From positions 1 to 64,000 of the forward strand of contig JAYMTF010000031.1 of NCBI GenBank assembly GCA_036897485.1: a stretch of DNA of 64,000 nt, written 5' to 3'. The first letter of the stretch is position 1, and the number at the start of each line of letters is the position of its first letter. The DNA comes from Pelargonium nanum (taxonomy: Eukaryota; Streptophyta; Magnoliopsida; Geraniales; Geraniaceae). Made by a program: the position numbers and the translations under genes. The notes under the pieces were generated by a model. The model was given only the letters and a program-made list of their open reading frames with translations. It made no database searches and had not been told where the DNA came from. Shown here piece after piece: positions 23,021-37,480 of this stretch.

Positions 23021-26000
23021 TTGCTGGTAATCTGTTTGAATTCTTTGTCTTAGCCAATTTCTATCTAGTGGGTTTCTCTTTCTTTCTCCTTGTTCCCATT
23101 CTAAGTACAGTAAGCTCAAATTCTTTCGGTTCCTTCAGAGCTATAACTAACCTAACTGATATCCCAAGTCAATCAATACTAATCTAGTCGGGACTGAGTT
23201 AAGTTTTAAAGTTAGTAATTCAATGCAAACTTGTTTGATAATTGGGTACTTCCAGAGTTAGGAATGAAAGTAATTGACTTCTTAGATTCAAGATTGATAA
23301 TTTAGGAAAGAAAGTGAGTAAAGAACTCTTATCATTATTTTTCTTACTTGTAATTGTATCTTAACTAAGGGTATAATTGCCTAGCTTTTGTATACTTTAA
23401 ATAGCTGTAGAATTGCTTTAGCCTTATAATTAATTAGCTTACTAATTTTAATATAGGAATTTTTCTTTCAATAGTAATAAATTCCATTTAAATTATATTT
23501 ACTCTTGTTTTTGTACTTCTTTTTTCTTAGAATTGTTTCTTTAAAATAATATTAATATGGGCAAGTTAGGGCTTATAAATGGGTATACACCTAAAGGATG
23601 ATTTGCTCTAGCTTGAGTAGTCGTTTGCTTTCGTAGTTTAGGAAATAGGAATAAGAATAAGATATAGAATTACTTATCAGGTTTCTTATAGAAATTACTT
23701 CAAATAAAGTATTTTTGGTATTTAAAAGTTCACAATTTCTAACTTAGCTAATCTGTTTTATTTGAAAGGGAGTTCTTTACAAAAAGATTGAGTCCTAATT
23801 CCCGGTTTCTAGGGCACCCCTTGTTTACTCACTTAACAAATTGCATTTATAAAGGGAAGAATTTCCGGGATAATATTAATAAAAAGAGTAAAATTCCTTT
23901 ATAAAGTATTATTATGAAAACCCAGTTCCCCTTAGCTTTCGTTCTTGTTACTATAAATAATATAGATATAGGAATTTTTATATAGTAAATACCTTATTAA
24001 TATGTCTTTCCTCAAATTTAAGTTTGACTAGGCTAGCTTGTGACTTGCTTTATATCCAAAAAACTTTTGTCTTAAAAAGTATGCATTAGAGAGGAGTTTT
24101 TTCTTAAAAGTACTGTTAAATAGGATTTCTCTATAAAATAGAATAAGGGCGGTTTAGGTTTCCTAATATATAAACTTATTTGCTAAACAAATAATACAAA
24201 TATTAACCATGAAAGTAAGGAGAACCGGCAAGATAATATTTACTCTTTCAAGAGACTCCTATAAATAATTGGGAATTTAACCTAAATAAGGAGCTTACTT
24301 CACTAAGAACGCTGATAAAAGGTTAACTAAAAAGTATATAAATCACTAAATAAATCCAACTTAGAATTGCTAACTAATTACCTATTTAAAATACCTATAA
24401 GAGAAGGGAAGGTAAATGTTTACTGAGTAAAAGTTTCTATTATATACATTGAAATGTAATTAGAGAGAATCCAGTCAAATTCTAGATTGAAAAAGTAACT
24501 TATTTTATACACTGTATATTTCAAGCTTTAAATCTTATTTCCTTTCCATTTGTAAAGAGGCTTCCCTACTTCTGTATCAAGATATCGCTTTGTTCAAGCA
24601 GGTACTAATTTCTTCCTTTTACCAAGGAATACAATTATATACCCCTGGACACTTGAATGAAAGCCTTAAAACTTCCTACCTAGAACTTTCTATTCTAATC
24701 GACTCTTCACAAGGAAAAAGCTCTTGTCTTAGTAAATAAATTCAGTGCAAACTTGAACCCTTATCAATTGCAACTAAAGGAGTAAGTTAGGATAAAGTTA
24801 ACTCAGCAGGAATAGATTGGTGTTGTATAAAAAAGGGTTTTCTCCTCGCTAGAGCAGGTACGTACAATTAAGAAGGTACTCTATTTTGCTAGTTTAAGAT
24901 TCTTTTAAAGGGCCCCGGGAGGTTTTATATTCTCGTATATTAATACAGTCATTTACTCCACGAAGCGGCCTACTTAAACAAACAACTCTTTTTTATACTT
25001 AGCTGCCCTTTACAACAGAAAGTTTTTTATACTAGAAATTAACTACTTCTTTTTACTAAACCGGGCATAAGTGATACTCCGGGTTATTTACTAATAAAAG
25101 CCTGTAATCCTGAATTTTTACAACAAGTTGGCTTGGGCTTTACCATATATAATACAAACAAAAGACTGTGCTACTAAGCTTTCCTCAGAATCACTTTTTT
25201 TAACAGACAGGTGTTTGGCTATAAAAAAGAAAAAGAGAATTGAACTAATACCTACTGGCTAAGTTTAACCGGGTGCTCCTTAATAAAAGTGGCAAATCTT
25301 TATTCCTAATCAAATATATTACAGCCTTTTCCCTTACCTACAAGCTAAAATTACTGTTAGATGCCTTTGTTTTATTATATTACTATTTTTAAGGATTTCT
25401 CGTACAAGAATAAGCCCCTATTAATTTAATTAAACCCTCGGCTTACACTATAATATTAGGAATTACCTAAGGACAGAACTTCCTCACAAATTAAGCAAAG
25501 GGAAATTACATGGTTACTCTTTTTCCTGAGTTAGGAGTCACTATACCTGTATTTACCGAGTTTTTTATAACAGAACAGCTCACCAATAAGAGGTAGTATT
25601 TTCAAAGAGCCGCACAAAAGAATAGGGAGCATAATTTTGTGGAGAATGCTCATTCGGTTTGTATAGCTTAGTTAGAGTATAAAAGTACATACTTGGTAGG
25701 AGGTGTTTAATATAAATATTGTAATAGCTGAACTTTGGTTAATTTATAAGAGCGAGCTTCCCTTACTCACGAGATTCTTAGTAAACAGAAAATTACGAAT
25801 GAGTATATTGATACGCGGGAGAGCCTTACACTTTACTTCTTCCCTGTTATAAATAGAAAGAAAGGAACTCTATCGTGCAATTTTTTGTAATATATTTGTT
25901 AATCTTTTCGCTTAGTATATCTAAGATCAAGAAAACAAGTTCGTAATATCTGAGTACCCCCGGCCGAGATACTTTGTGAGTCAGGAACCTGTAAATAGTG

Positions 26001-27642
26001 ACTTAAGCGGATATTTCTAAGAGCTGCCCCTGTTATCCTAAAAGGGGAATTTGGACTTAATAAATAAGGAGACCTTTTACCTGTCTTTGTGGGGGAACTT
26101 TAAGAAACTTAAAATTACTAACCACAAGAGCTCTTTCTTTGATTAGAAGAATCACGCTAATATCCGGAAACTTTGTTAACTAAGAATTGACTGTAAAACA
26201 ACTAAACACTTTAGTACGAAGTACTTGTTACAAAAGATTTTTAAGGAGGGTCCTTAATCTCAAAGAAAACCGAAGGGTGCCCTTTTTTTAGTCTTACTTT
26301 TTTATGGTACCTTGACTTTTAAATAAATGGATTTTTATTTATCGGTAGCCTTTAAATAGTCTTTCATTTTATGCACTATAACTTTTGAGTTTTGTTCAAA
26401 TCAATTTTTCAGGCTTACGCACTTTAGTTAACTAAGATACGCTTTAGGGGTATTTACTAGACAGACTTTCACTCATTAATTTATCTTTCCTCTGAAATAT
26501 TGCAAATTATTCTAAGGATTCCTTGTAGCATTCTGCGATAATAGCTGTTAATGTACTTACTCTGCCTAGATATTTAGGGACTGTAGAACCGGTATTGGAG
26601 GCATCTCCTCAAGTAGATCTTAAAGTTAAAGGTGAAACTCAGGTTTCAGAGTCCACTCCTATTATAGTTTCCTTCAATTTTTATTGAAAAAGGCAAGATT
26701 ATATGCCATCCCGAGCATAACTAGCACTAGGTATAACCAAACAACTTGTCTTATATGATAGTAAGCAAGTATTTAAAAATAAGATTTTGAGAGAGCCTAG
26801 AGTCTGGCCTTAATAATATAGGATTGTTCGCCTTACTGCCTTTTGAAAAGCCCAGTCTTTGAGTGTACAAAGTAAGCCCTGTAAATATTCCCTTGTAGTT
26901 AGGATAGTACAAAGCTTTAATCAAAGGAAAGTCTCGAAGAATTCTTTTTGTATTAGGCTGCGTTCCTTATTTCAATATAGGATAACTCGGACCCTTAACA
27001 GTCTTTATCTTTTTATAATTAGATAGAACTTATCTAATGGGTTCCTCTTAGATAGTAAGGAAACTGAGTAGTTTAGTGCAAAATACCCCTATTCATTTAC
27101 TTTTTGAATTCCGTAGATCTACATATACCAGTTAAAAAACGTGTAGGTATCTATAAAAACCCTTGTAAGGCCCTTTATGTGGCTTTTACGCTATAAGACC
27201 CTGCAATGTATGATTTTTCCTTTATTTCTTATGAATTTGCCTATATATTTATTTTGTGTTATCCCGTTGAAATTTCATAAATATAAATGAGGAAATATTC
27301 TTTATGTATGCCGCTTAAAGGCACAGCCCCTACTTATATTACTTATATATATTTTTAACTGTAGTTCTAGGTATCTAGATATTTAACTAGATAATGTGTA
27401 CTTATTAACCAAGGCATATTATGAGCTTTAGACCTATTTTCTTATAGTAGAAAAAGAACCTTATAACGGGGTTACTCTTAATTCTTGATATTGAAAACGG
27501 GTACTAGAAATTCCAACAGAACCTTTAGTAAAGGCTTAGATGTAGCTAGTAATGAAAAGATATTTAGTGTAATTGCACTGCTCTGTTCTTGCTTCAGTAA
27601 CTTGTGTTCTGAAATATAAAAAGTAAGAGAGCTTTACCTTTT

Positions 27643-27700
27643 ATTAATTGGATTGGAACCAACGATATTATATAGATTTTGGTATGCTTTAACCGCGGAT
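27643..27700 (-). pseudogene. tRNA-like remnant, trnW- or trnM-like
   Basis: The minus strand reads GCGGTTAAAGCATACCAAAA and then ATCGTTGGTTCCAATCCAAT. CCA at 27680-27682 stands about where an anticodon would, which suggests trnW, while the T arm TTGG-TTCCAAT-CCAA is closer to an elongator trnM. Stems other than the T stem are broken. Confidence 0.35.
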
Positions 27701-28626
27701 AAGGTAGGTGGTCTGTAAAGCAGATTTTTACATTTACATGAGTACGCTATCTATGATATAAAGAACCCCTGCAGCACTCAACTCAAGCTATTCTTCTACT
27801 CTGATCTGATAGGTTAAAAAAGTTAAGAGACAATTGCAATGCAAATTTAAGTTTTTGTACACTAAATTACGTTTGACAAGCTTGGATTATAATGTCCAAT
27901 TTCATACGATAAAAATTTTGTTCATAAACACCAAAGAATGCTGGTTTTTCTAAAGCTTATCCTATCGAGTACCGCTTTTTTAAGAAAGATACTTATAATC
28001 AGATTTTTTTTACATACTATAAGTTTTACTTTACATTTTACTTGAAAAATATGCCTTTTAAAATTCTGTTTTCTAAATTACAAGGTTTACTAATTCGTTA
28101 AGCACTGTACCTATAATAGCAAGTCTCTACTGAATTAAGGGGCCCCCTACTTTAGCAAACTAAGCTTACGCATTATAGTAAATAAGACCTTGAAAGTACA
28201 ATTTGTTTTTATAAATAATAAAAGGAAATGCTGTGAACCCGGGAATAGGAGCTCTTTACTCTATGCGGCGGAGTATATACTTAATTTAATAATTATTTTT
28301 TTTATTTACTTTTAAAGCCCTTCCTAATTTATATTGAGCCAGCTTGTTTAAGTTAAATTAGCAGAATATCTTGAGATTATATCCTTAATATATCATAACT
28401 TCAAAATACTGATAACCGAGGCAAGGATTCCTTTTAAATTATCTCTCATACAACCTTGTACTATTCGTTTATAAGTTTAGTTCTAGTGAATTCCTTACAA
28501 GAAATTCCATCCTTTTTGATTAATTCCTCTTTGTAACCCAGGGCCTTCCTTCGTCAGTAACTTATAAAGTTTGGGAATTATAGAAATTCTCCTGTAAAGG
28601 GAAGCTAGTTCCTAAAGTGTTCGGCT

Positions 28627-28654
28627 AAGCTTATTTTAATAAGCTTATTTTAAT
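28627..28654. repeat. 14-bp tandem duplication
   Basis: AAGCTTATTTTAAT occurs twice without a gap (28627-28640 and 28641-28654). Confidence 0.9.
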
Positions 28655-31600
28655 TTAAAGGTAAGCGGATATTCTTTAAGGATACAATCACTTATTTAGC
28701 GCACATCTCTCCCTTAAGTCCTCCCGTGTTAATGCTTTATTCTCTGGCAGCACTTTTCTTATTTTATAATAAGTAATGCGCGGGTTCAAATCAAGTAGGA
28801 CTCCTTAGATTTCATAAAAGCGTGATTAAAAAAAAGGATACATGCCTTAATTTTGGAATTTAAATCCCTTCCTTTTCATTAGTGCTAGATTTGAAATTTT
28901 ATGGCTTTTCATTCCAACGTATATTATACACACTTTGTCAGCAACTTAGAATTTCATCCATCATTGTCTAAGTTCTCTCCTAGTAAGTGGTAAATCCTAT
29001 AAAGAGAAACAACCCTCTTAACAATAAACAAAAGATACTTTTTCAATTTATGCCCCACTCTCATTAAAATATGAACTTTAGGGATATCTCTTGACTAACA
29101 TTTTTTAGTCCGGGATATAGAATCACCGCGAAATATGGATTTAATTCTTTGTGAGCCCTATGGGACCAATCAATACCTTGGCCCCGCGTTTCTTAAGATA
29201 CTAAAATTAGAAAGAAGGCTATAAAATTACAAGAAGTTTAATTTACTGCTTTAATTGGCGGAATAGCTTAGGGATCTCCTTACATTTACAGAAAATGGGT
29301 TTAAAAATACAACTTATTAAGCTGCTTTTAATGGAATTTTTACAGGATTCTACTTCCAACCCAGCCCGCCCTTAACTAAAAGAAATAAGGGGCCCCAATG
29401 GCAAACTGATTAATTAAGAATTGTAGTTTTACTAGATTACAGAAAGTGTGTAAACAATTACCAGTTTAGTTATTGCTTCTACATTTTAAGATTTTTCATA
29501 AGTTTTCCTTTATATATTTACAACTTACTAGCTATTGGATTCTGGACACTCCTTTTTAACACAAATGGGTAGGTTTGCAGCGAATCCGTAGTTAGAAGCA
29601 AATTTCTATACGGGAGCATTTGCATTTTTATTGTTAGAACCCCAGGTTCTGGCTTGTAAAGGGGCCTCTAATTTACTGGCTAGGCACTCGATAAGAAATT
29701 GTACATACCGGATATTCTTAACTAATAGCTAAAACGTATTGACATTTAGTACTACTATCATATATTTCACTTCATCAAAAATCCTTTAGATAGGTATTCA
29801 GATTAGAGTATAGTGTAAAAAAAAGAAGTATTATCCTATAGCAATCTCTATTTTTTTTACAAAAGGTTTTAAAATTCCTATATCAAGGCCCCCGTAAAGA
29901 AGAAAGCCTAGCCCCTTGGCTGTGTACTAGTTATTAATGGAATGGGATAAGCATGTTAATAAAAATATAATAATAAAAAGGTATAACTAAAAGTTTTCTT
30001 CTGAAATACCTAATAAAGCACATATAACCCGCTTCGAAGTGCTACCTCTAGATTCCTTTTTGTTTGATTAACAATCTTAAAGAATTGCATTGTAACTCCT
30101 TATTTTTAACTTACTTTTGTAGGTAGGAGAACCTTAATTTGGAGAAGTTATTGTAAAGGAAATGCTTTTAGTAAAAAAAAGTCCTTTAATCTAAGCGATA
30201 TCTAGTAAGCATTATGGTAATAAGAGTCTTGATGTACGGTAATCCGTTAACTACAGCAGGCAGGAGTCCTCTACTTGTAAAACTTCCAAGGCGGTTGGAT
30301 TTATAGCTTTAGATCTTTTTTTAGTAAGTCCCGGATATTTATGGATAAAGAATTTGTAATATCGAGGTAGGTCCTTGCTTTATAAAGTGTTATGAGCTAC
30401 CCAAGTTATGGGGACATACAAGCGAGTTAGGGCCAGGTGTCTATTCTTAAAGCCCTCATTAGAGCTTTTGCTGCCGGGGTAAATCAATAAACGAGTTCCC
30501 TGTAGGTATGTGCTATATATATTGCCATTTCATTAAGAGTTTGTCTCGTGTGCTTACTGAATAGGGTTCCCCGGGATCGGGATACACAAAGTAAATTTAC
30601 TCTGTCTTAAGCTGGACTTCTGTTTCGAAACTAAGGAAGAATGCTAAAATTAGAATTACTAGGAACTTTAGAGGTAAACTCTGGGCTATGCGAATAAATT
30701 TCCTAAAAATATTTTAATTGTAAGTTATCCCCGGTATCAAAAAGCACGCTTTATACAAAAAGAGCTTATTAACCACTAAGGAGGCTGCTTTTCCCTATCC
30801 GAAAAACAAAAGATATAAGGAACGTCAGGGTTACCCTTCTAAAAATACCTGCTTTTACTTTAAATTACTCTCACCTTTATTCTTTCAATAGCCTAAAATC
30901 CTGTGAGTTAGGTAAAGGAGTGCCAAAAAAAGCCCTTTTCAATAAGCAACCAGGAGGCCCTTAGTACATAAAAAGAGTATGCGTGAGAGTCTAAAAAGTA
31001 TTAGAAAAAGGTGGCATTGAAAGCCGAAGAGTCCTTTACTATAAAGTAAATAAAGTTTATGCTAAAAAATTAGTTTTCTGGAGACCTTGTCATTTTATAT
31101 ATCTCCTAAATTAACACCTCGAATTCTATAACTATAAGAAGTTTATTTAAAGTCCTGGACAAATGATATAGTAAAAAGATCTAGTAAAATAGCTATAAGT
31201 ATTTTAACACACCTTAGCTTGTCAAAGTTAAAGGGTTCCTTTAGAAAAGCAAATCGTTTAGATAGAAAATCCTATAAATCTTTAAACCTTTCATTAAGAA
31301 TAAGATCTTATCTGAACAAGGAACTAAAACGCCGATTTATTTACAAGGATTTTTAGGTTCAAAGCGCGTACCTTTAGCGTGGGTAGGATGTTTTCAATAT
31401 TATTTATTAAGGTTTTTTAAGTTTTAGAATTGTAGGTGCCCTTTACGGGAGTATGTAAGGGAGTTTATTCCTGTATTTGTAATTAATAAAATTCTTTGGA
31501 AATTTGGAAGTTTATAGGTACCCGCCTTCTAGTGTTCAATCTTACTTGTGTCCGGTAAATAGAAAACCTAGAAAGCAATACTACTACCTGGAATCCAAAA

Positions 31601-34600
31601 AACTGCTAAACAAGTTGCAAGTATTGTACTTATTAAAAAACCCCTTACCCTTAGTGGTCTGCTCCATTTATACTGAATATATACTTTTAACTTAAAGCGG
31701 GGTTTACTTAGTTAATAAAGTTAGAGGGAATCCAGTCTCTGCAAGGTAGTAGCTTAATAAGTTTGATGAAGTAGAAGTCTCCTTGCAAAAGTATTGCTTC
31801 AGCAGGTAAATGTTTATTATAAAACAAGGTTAGAAAGCTGGGTGGGCTCCCTTAGTTATTCGTCTTCTACGCCCTAATTATACTATTAGAGGGATATAAT
31901 ACAAAAATTACCAGTGTTAGTAATTACGGAATCCTTTGCATTTTCAAGGCAGTAAATACACCCTTACAACAATTCCTCCTTAGCACGAGTGCCATCTTTA
32001 AATACTTCAGCATAGGATATCGCCCACTTTCTTCTAAAAAAGACAGAGTTGACCAGCTAAGTGCTTCTCCATTGCATTATATATCATGTATAGAATCATC
32101 TATATTCTTATTACTATAACTATAAAATATAAGGACTCACTATAAGAAAGACTTATAAAATTACAACACATTAACTCCTCAATTTAGCAATTTAGAAAGC
32201 AGCTTTTCTATTTAATACCCAATAAACTTAGCAACTAAGCTTTTCACTTTTAAGAAACAGGATCCCTTAACTAGAGTATCTATATATACTTATTTTCATT
32301 AAGTACTAAAAAAGACGTATACTCATAAATTCTTAAAACTATAGGATTCTCATTACTACTTATGCTTTTAAAGTTACAAAGAACTATTATTAAAAAGAAT
32401 TCCTCTAATCTAAATAGTACAAATAACACGTAGTGTTTAACAAGTAGGATTTCATGAAAGTAGGTTAGTCCAGAAACCCCAATCAGCACTCCCGCTCCTT
32501 TTTCTATTTAAAAAAGCGATCCCATTTTCTTAAAGGAAAAGGCCCTCTTTTCGAGGTTTTCTAGTAATATTATTACAATAAGGAATTCCTATTTGTTTAT
32601 ATATGTAAAGGACTCCTTTTAATATTTTTATTAATTCAATTAATAAGGAATAGGGTATTAGCCCCCGAACTATTAAGCAAAACGAAGCAAAGGCATTAGT
32701 AACACTTATAAATTGAACTCCTATTCTTTCCGAATTCATATAATGAACCTAAGACAACTCAAATAAAACCTTAGGTAAGCTTGTATAGGTAAATAGGGGT
32801 AACCTTATTACAAGAACACCGACTCTATAAATTAATAAAAAAAGCTATAGAAGATAGAGCAAGAAAACCAAGCAACTAGAACAATTAAGACATTAGCTAC
32901 ACTTAAACAGTTTAGGCAAACTTGTTAGGTATAGTATTCTAAAATAGTTCTTTTTTTATCTTTCTAGATACCTTTAAAAGAAGGAATTACACCTTCTACT
33001 ATTAAGTCTTTCTACTAATATCTATTTCCTAAAAATCCTAATAACAATATTAGAAGCCTTAGTTAAGGTATACAAAAGCTAGCCCTTAGCCAGGAATATT
33101 TCCTATTTACAAAAGTACTCTTATAATAACATGTAGATGTATAAAATTAAAGATTTTTTTTATTTAAGTTGATAAAAGCAAAGAAATATAAGTTTTTTTA
33201 TGCTTTAACTTTTTTACTAGGCAGGACCTTAAGAGGGTTTGAATTAGTACAAAAAAAAGTTATCTGTATTTGCAGGGGATTCCTTACTTAAAACATATCA
33301 GTCAAGATCCTATTTTGATGGCTTAACCAACTGATCCCTTTTTTATCAGAAGAGCAAAAAGAAACTTATAATCCGGTAATAATAAAATTATTTGCTAAGA
33401 CTCAGTGTTTTTTTGTAGTATACGAAACAAAGTGAATCTTCCTGTAATTCAATTTCCAATTTTTCATTAAGGTTCTAATAGGGATTGAAAGAGTTTTTGG
33501 TTGGCTATATGAAATAGTTCAGGGTAGTTAAAAAATCCCAAAGTTTACCTTTTGTTTGTACCAAGAATAGAATGAAGGGTCTATAGCTGTTTCAAAAGAG
33601 TCCATTACGTGGTAAAGGGTAGACTCCTAAATTCTAAAATAGATTTAGGCCCTGATAAAGTCAATTCTATTTTTGTAAAAAAAACTTAAAGAAAGTAGTA
33701 TGAAAAGAATGGAAGTAACTAAATAGAGCTCGAAAAACTACGGTTGAAGATATAGGGTAGGGATATACAATCCTTTTATGTCTGACTTAAAGACTTACTG
33801 AGAAGTTTTTTCACGAGTACTTACATAATATAGAGGAAAGTTATATAACCTATAAAGAGAGTAAAATTCCAGATAAAGTAACGTCCCTAAGCCGATAATT
33901 TTAGCCAAGGTGGAAACCCGAAAGGGAAGTGTAGAGTTTTAAAATACGGGAAATCCTGATTTTAATATTATTGTATTGGTAAAGTGCCACGCTTCTTCTG
34001 CACCTTAATTGGACAACCCTTTTGTTGATAAGAAATTAATTGAAGGGGTTTTCTTATATATCTATAATGAAAGCTTGCTTACTAACCTAGATATTGAAAG
34101 AAGAATGTTGCGAAAAGGGTTAACACACAAGCTTTATATAAATCCTCAGTTATAATTGTAGAAAGGTATGGAATAATTGACTCAATTTTTAGTAGTTATA
34201 CTCTCTATATCAGGAAAGCAATGAAAAACACAAAGAAATTTTATTTAAATGGTAGTTATGGACTCGCTCTTATTCCCATTAGCAATATAGTAGAAAGATC
34301 TCCGTGTACTAAAGAACTCGTGGTCAAATCCATGCTTTTAAAGGAATTTCCCAAACTGAAGCGTCTCTATTACTTATTAATTTTTGGGATGTATAAGCCG
34401 TTCCTAGAAGGAATACAAGTAATCTCTAGTGAGAAACTAGTTTCGAATTTTAGGGTCTTTCCTCGCTATAAAAAAACTATAAATTACACTGTCCTTGAAC
34501 TGCCAGAAAGAATTCTCATATTTTAGAAACCCTAATTCCTACTAGACTAATCTGAGGCATAATACTAAATACGAAAACCCGGATCTCTTTTTGGTCATAA

Positions 34601-35741
34601 AGATGCCCTGTTTTAACCCCATATTGTTTTAAGATCCAGGGACTGAGAATCCGGTAGCTCCTAACCTAATTACTTCTAGAAAAGACTAGTATAAGTAAGA
34701 AACCTCTCCTTCGTTTTTGTTTTATTACCTCTCCTGAAAAGAGGAATACATTAATTACAGAAGACGACAAGAGCTTACTTCTAGGGATTCCCGGGACTTA
34801 AAGAAAACTTCCTAGAGTTCTCGGGGTTCAAAAAGATATTCTAGGAAAGATAAAGGGATTCCTTGATTTCTTATTTATCTTGACTGGGGTTAGAAAAATC
34901 CAGGCAAAGGTCGAAGCTTTAACTCATTTAAGTCAAAAGGAAATCCAATTGTTAATGCTTTTGTATGCTCCAAGGCATCCTGTTTCAACTAAAGTCTTAT
35001 AGTAAGAAGTAAGTCTACGCATCTACTTTCTAGATTTTCTCTGTTTTACCTGTTAATTCTAGCTTGCTTTTCTAAAAGAACAAGTAAAACCCCTTAACAA
35101 GTCTTTTGACAATGATATCGTATGCCTTAACTCACATCAATTGAGTACAGTTTCTAAAAAAAGGGGTAACTATAGTTATTAAGCATTTCCTTGCAGTTTA
35201 TAAGTATTAGAAAAGTTCTAAATTCTAAATAAGGGATTTACTCTTTTTACTCTATATATATTTTGTGAACCTACACTATTTGTCGGATACATTTCTGGCA
35301 TATCTGAGAATTTCTAGGGGTTCACTTGTTGATATCTAGTTTACTGTACAAGACTTTTTGAGAATAAAAATTTACACAATTTATCAGCTATAAAGCTCTT
35401 TTTGAAAAACTAGAGCCACCCCTGAAGATACCAATCTTCAAGATTTTTAAATAATATAGACAAAGCTTATCCAAACTTATAAATATTATAAAAGCGGAAT
35501 ATGAGGCCTTGTGAGAAACTGCTAAAGCATTAGTTTTTTACACTGTTTGTGAGCTGAATGAAAAGAATTGTAACCCCGATATAAAGGAAAAGCCTCTTTT
35601 TCATTTCCGGTATAGCAATATGCATAAATGGAAACTCTTAGATAAATTCCCAAGTACTTCATAAAACCGAGTAGTACTCTGTATTTTCTAGAGTAAAGTC
35701 TAAGCACAGAGCCCAGCATATCTGACTAGACTTCATAGTAA

Positions 35742-35751
35742 AAGGATCCTT
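35742..35751. repeat. Palindromic word AAGGATCCTT, copy 3
   Basis: Exact copy, followed by AGCTTATAG. Confidence 0.7.
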
Positions 35752-37383
35752 AGCTTATAGATTTTTAGTATAAAAAAGTAAGAAAGCGGGACCCTCCTCA
35801 ATAAATTTCTTTTTATTTAATTTTTTTAAGAATGCAATCCAGATCTTACTAAATAAGGAATACTCCCATATTTTATTCTTACTATACGACTTATAACTTT
35901 CGTAATTTGTAGCTTATTTTTTTGTCGGTAAACCTATTTCAAACTAAGTCCTATGCTATCCTAGTATTCAAGAGAACCGTCTATCGAAGTTTCATTTTTC
36001 TCAGTATAAAATACTTTTAGGTTTTCAAGATTGAGTGAATCAGAATTTCAAGAAGTACTTTTTAAGGGCGCCCAGGTTACTGATTTTTAAAAAGGGAATA
36101 ACTTTTGCTCGTGAAGCTCAGAAGTGCTATAAAGCTCAGTCATTTAACTATGTAACTACAGAAAGACTTATCAAGGATTCTGTTATCCTTGTGGGACCTA
36201 CAAACTTTTGTTATATAAACCTTTGTTAAAAGTTATAAGGGCAGTATATAAGTGCATTTTCTTACTTTGGAAATAACAACTGGAACCTCCTCAAATATTA
36301 AAATTAAGAAAAGGTTAAAGTTTTCCTTGTGCTCAAGTACTTGAAAACTTATTTAAAACTTTAAGGCAATAGGTTATATAAAAAGGAGATTCTTAAGGGT
36401 ACTGTCTAATTTAAAATTCTTATATACTTTTTCCTTTTTGGGGTAGTGTAAGGTAACTCTGGAGGTATAGGTGCCTGTCGAAAGATGTTAATATTACTAT
36501 AAGTTCAACTATAAATGCGAGCTGTTTAGGTATTGGGTTTATATAAGCAGGATTTTTTGACATCAATCCATTAAGAACAGCTGGCCGAGGAAATCTCTTA
36601 GTTTTCTAAAAGCACCTGATCATAATATTTGTGTTGAGGTTTCAGTTTAGGCTAAGTCCCTGCTTTTTAAATCCGGGTATTTATTATCCTCAGTTTTATA
36701 TATACGCGTTTAAGCTTCGATGAGTTATCATAAAGTAGTTTTGATTTAACTAAGGTAGGACCACTACTTATTCCTAACATAAATACAGTTAATTGCTCTT
36801 AAGCTTATAGGTACAACAAAAAGATTTAGATTCTTAGATTATATACTTCAGTAAAATTAAAGGGGCCCTATGACAAATTACTCTTTCCTTAATTTTTGAG
36901 ACTTACTTGATCACATAGCTGGAGAACTAATATACAGCCCTTCATTTAAACTATCGACAACTTGTATCTAGCAACCCTAACTTTATTTAATCCAGTCTCT
37001 TTTAGATTGAAAGCCCTTACCTGGGAATGGGGACTTCCTAGTATTTTTAACCTTTTATTTAATAAATATTCTGGCAAAGTGCCTCTTAATATGAATAGTT
37101 GAAATACATATATAAATACACTAGTTTTTATAGGGGTTCTCTATGTAGCGTACACCTGTATCTTGGAGCTGGACCAATAGCAACTTCCTCTTTTTTTCTA
37201 CCCGATGAATGCTTACATTCTCTAAAGAATTCTACATAGAAACCGCAGACATTATTTAATATTAAATACCACTTTTTAAGGATGAATCCTATACTCGGGT
37301 TAGGAATTAAAGTTTTTTTGCTTAATTGCGATAGTTTTTTACATTAATTTTAATTATACTACCAAAAGGAAATACAAAAGTGG

Positions 37384-37480
37384 TTTTGCCAGAATGGCCA
37401 TAGATTCCTTAAGGAGAGGCCGGTTGCTAGCGGAGGTCTTTTTTACGAGTATTGTTAAGTGGTTCGAACCTTTGTATGCC
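37384..37480 (+). pseudogene. class II tRNA-like remnant (trnS- or trnY-like)
   Basis: GCCAGAATGGCCATAG could be an acceptor and D-arm start. It is followed by GGCCGGTTGCTAGCGG and, after a long variable-like stretch, TTAAGTGGTTCGAACCTTT. The length suits a class II tRNA. The stems do not pair well by eye. Confidence 0.3.

Larger units (their letters stand above)
23021..37383. other. Gene-free AT-rich stretch
   Basis: Only the trnW/trnM-like piece at 27.6 kb, the 14-bp duplication and a faint T-arm-like CGCGGGTTCAAATCAAG at 28783 stand out. Open frames here do not exceed about 100 codons and match nothing I know. Confidence 0.6.

Noticed and set aside
28740-28805. Possible tRNA at CGCGGGTTCAAATC
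   Set aside because: The upstream sequence gives no anticodon stem and the T stem does not close.
34221-34526. 101-codon plus-strand frame
   Set aside because: I recognise no family or domain, its composition is like its flanks, and the length is within chance for 64 kb.
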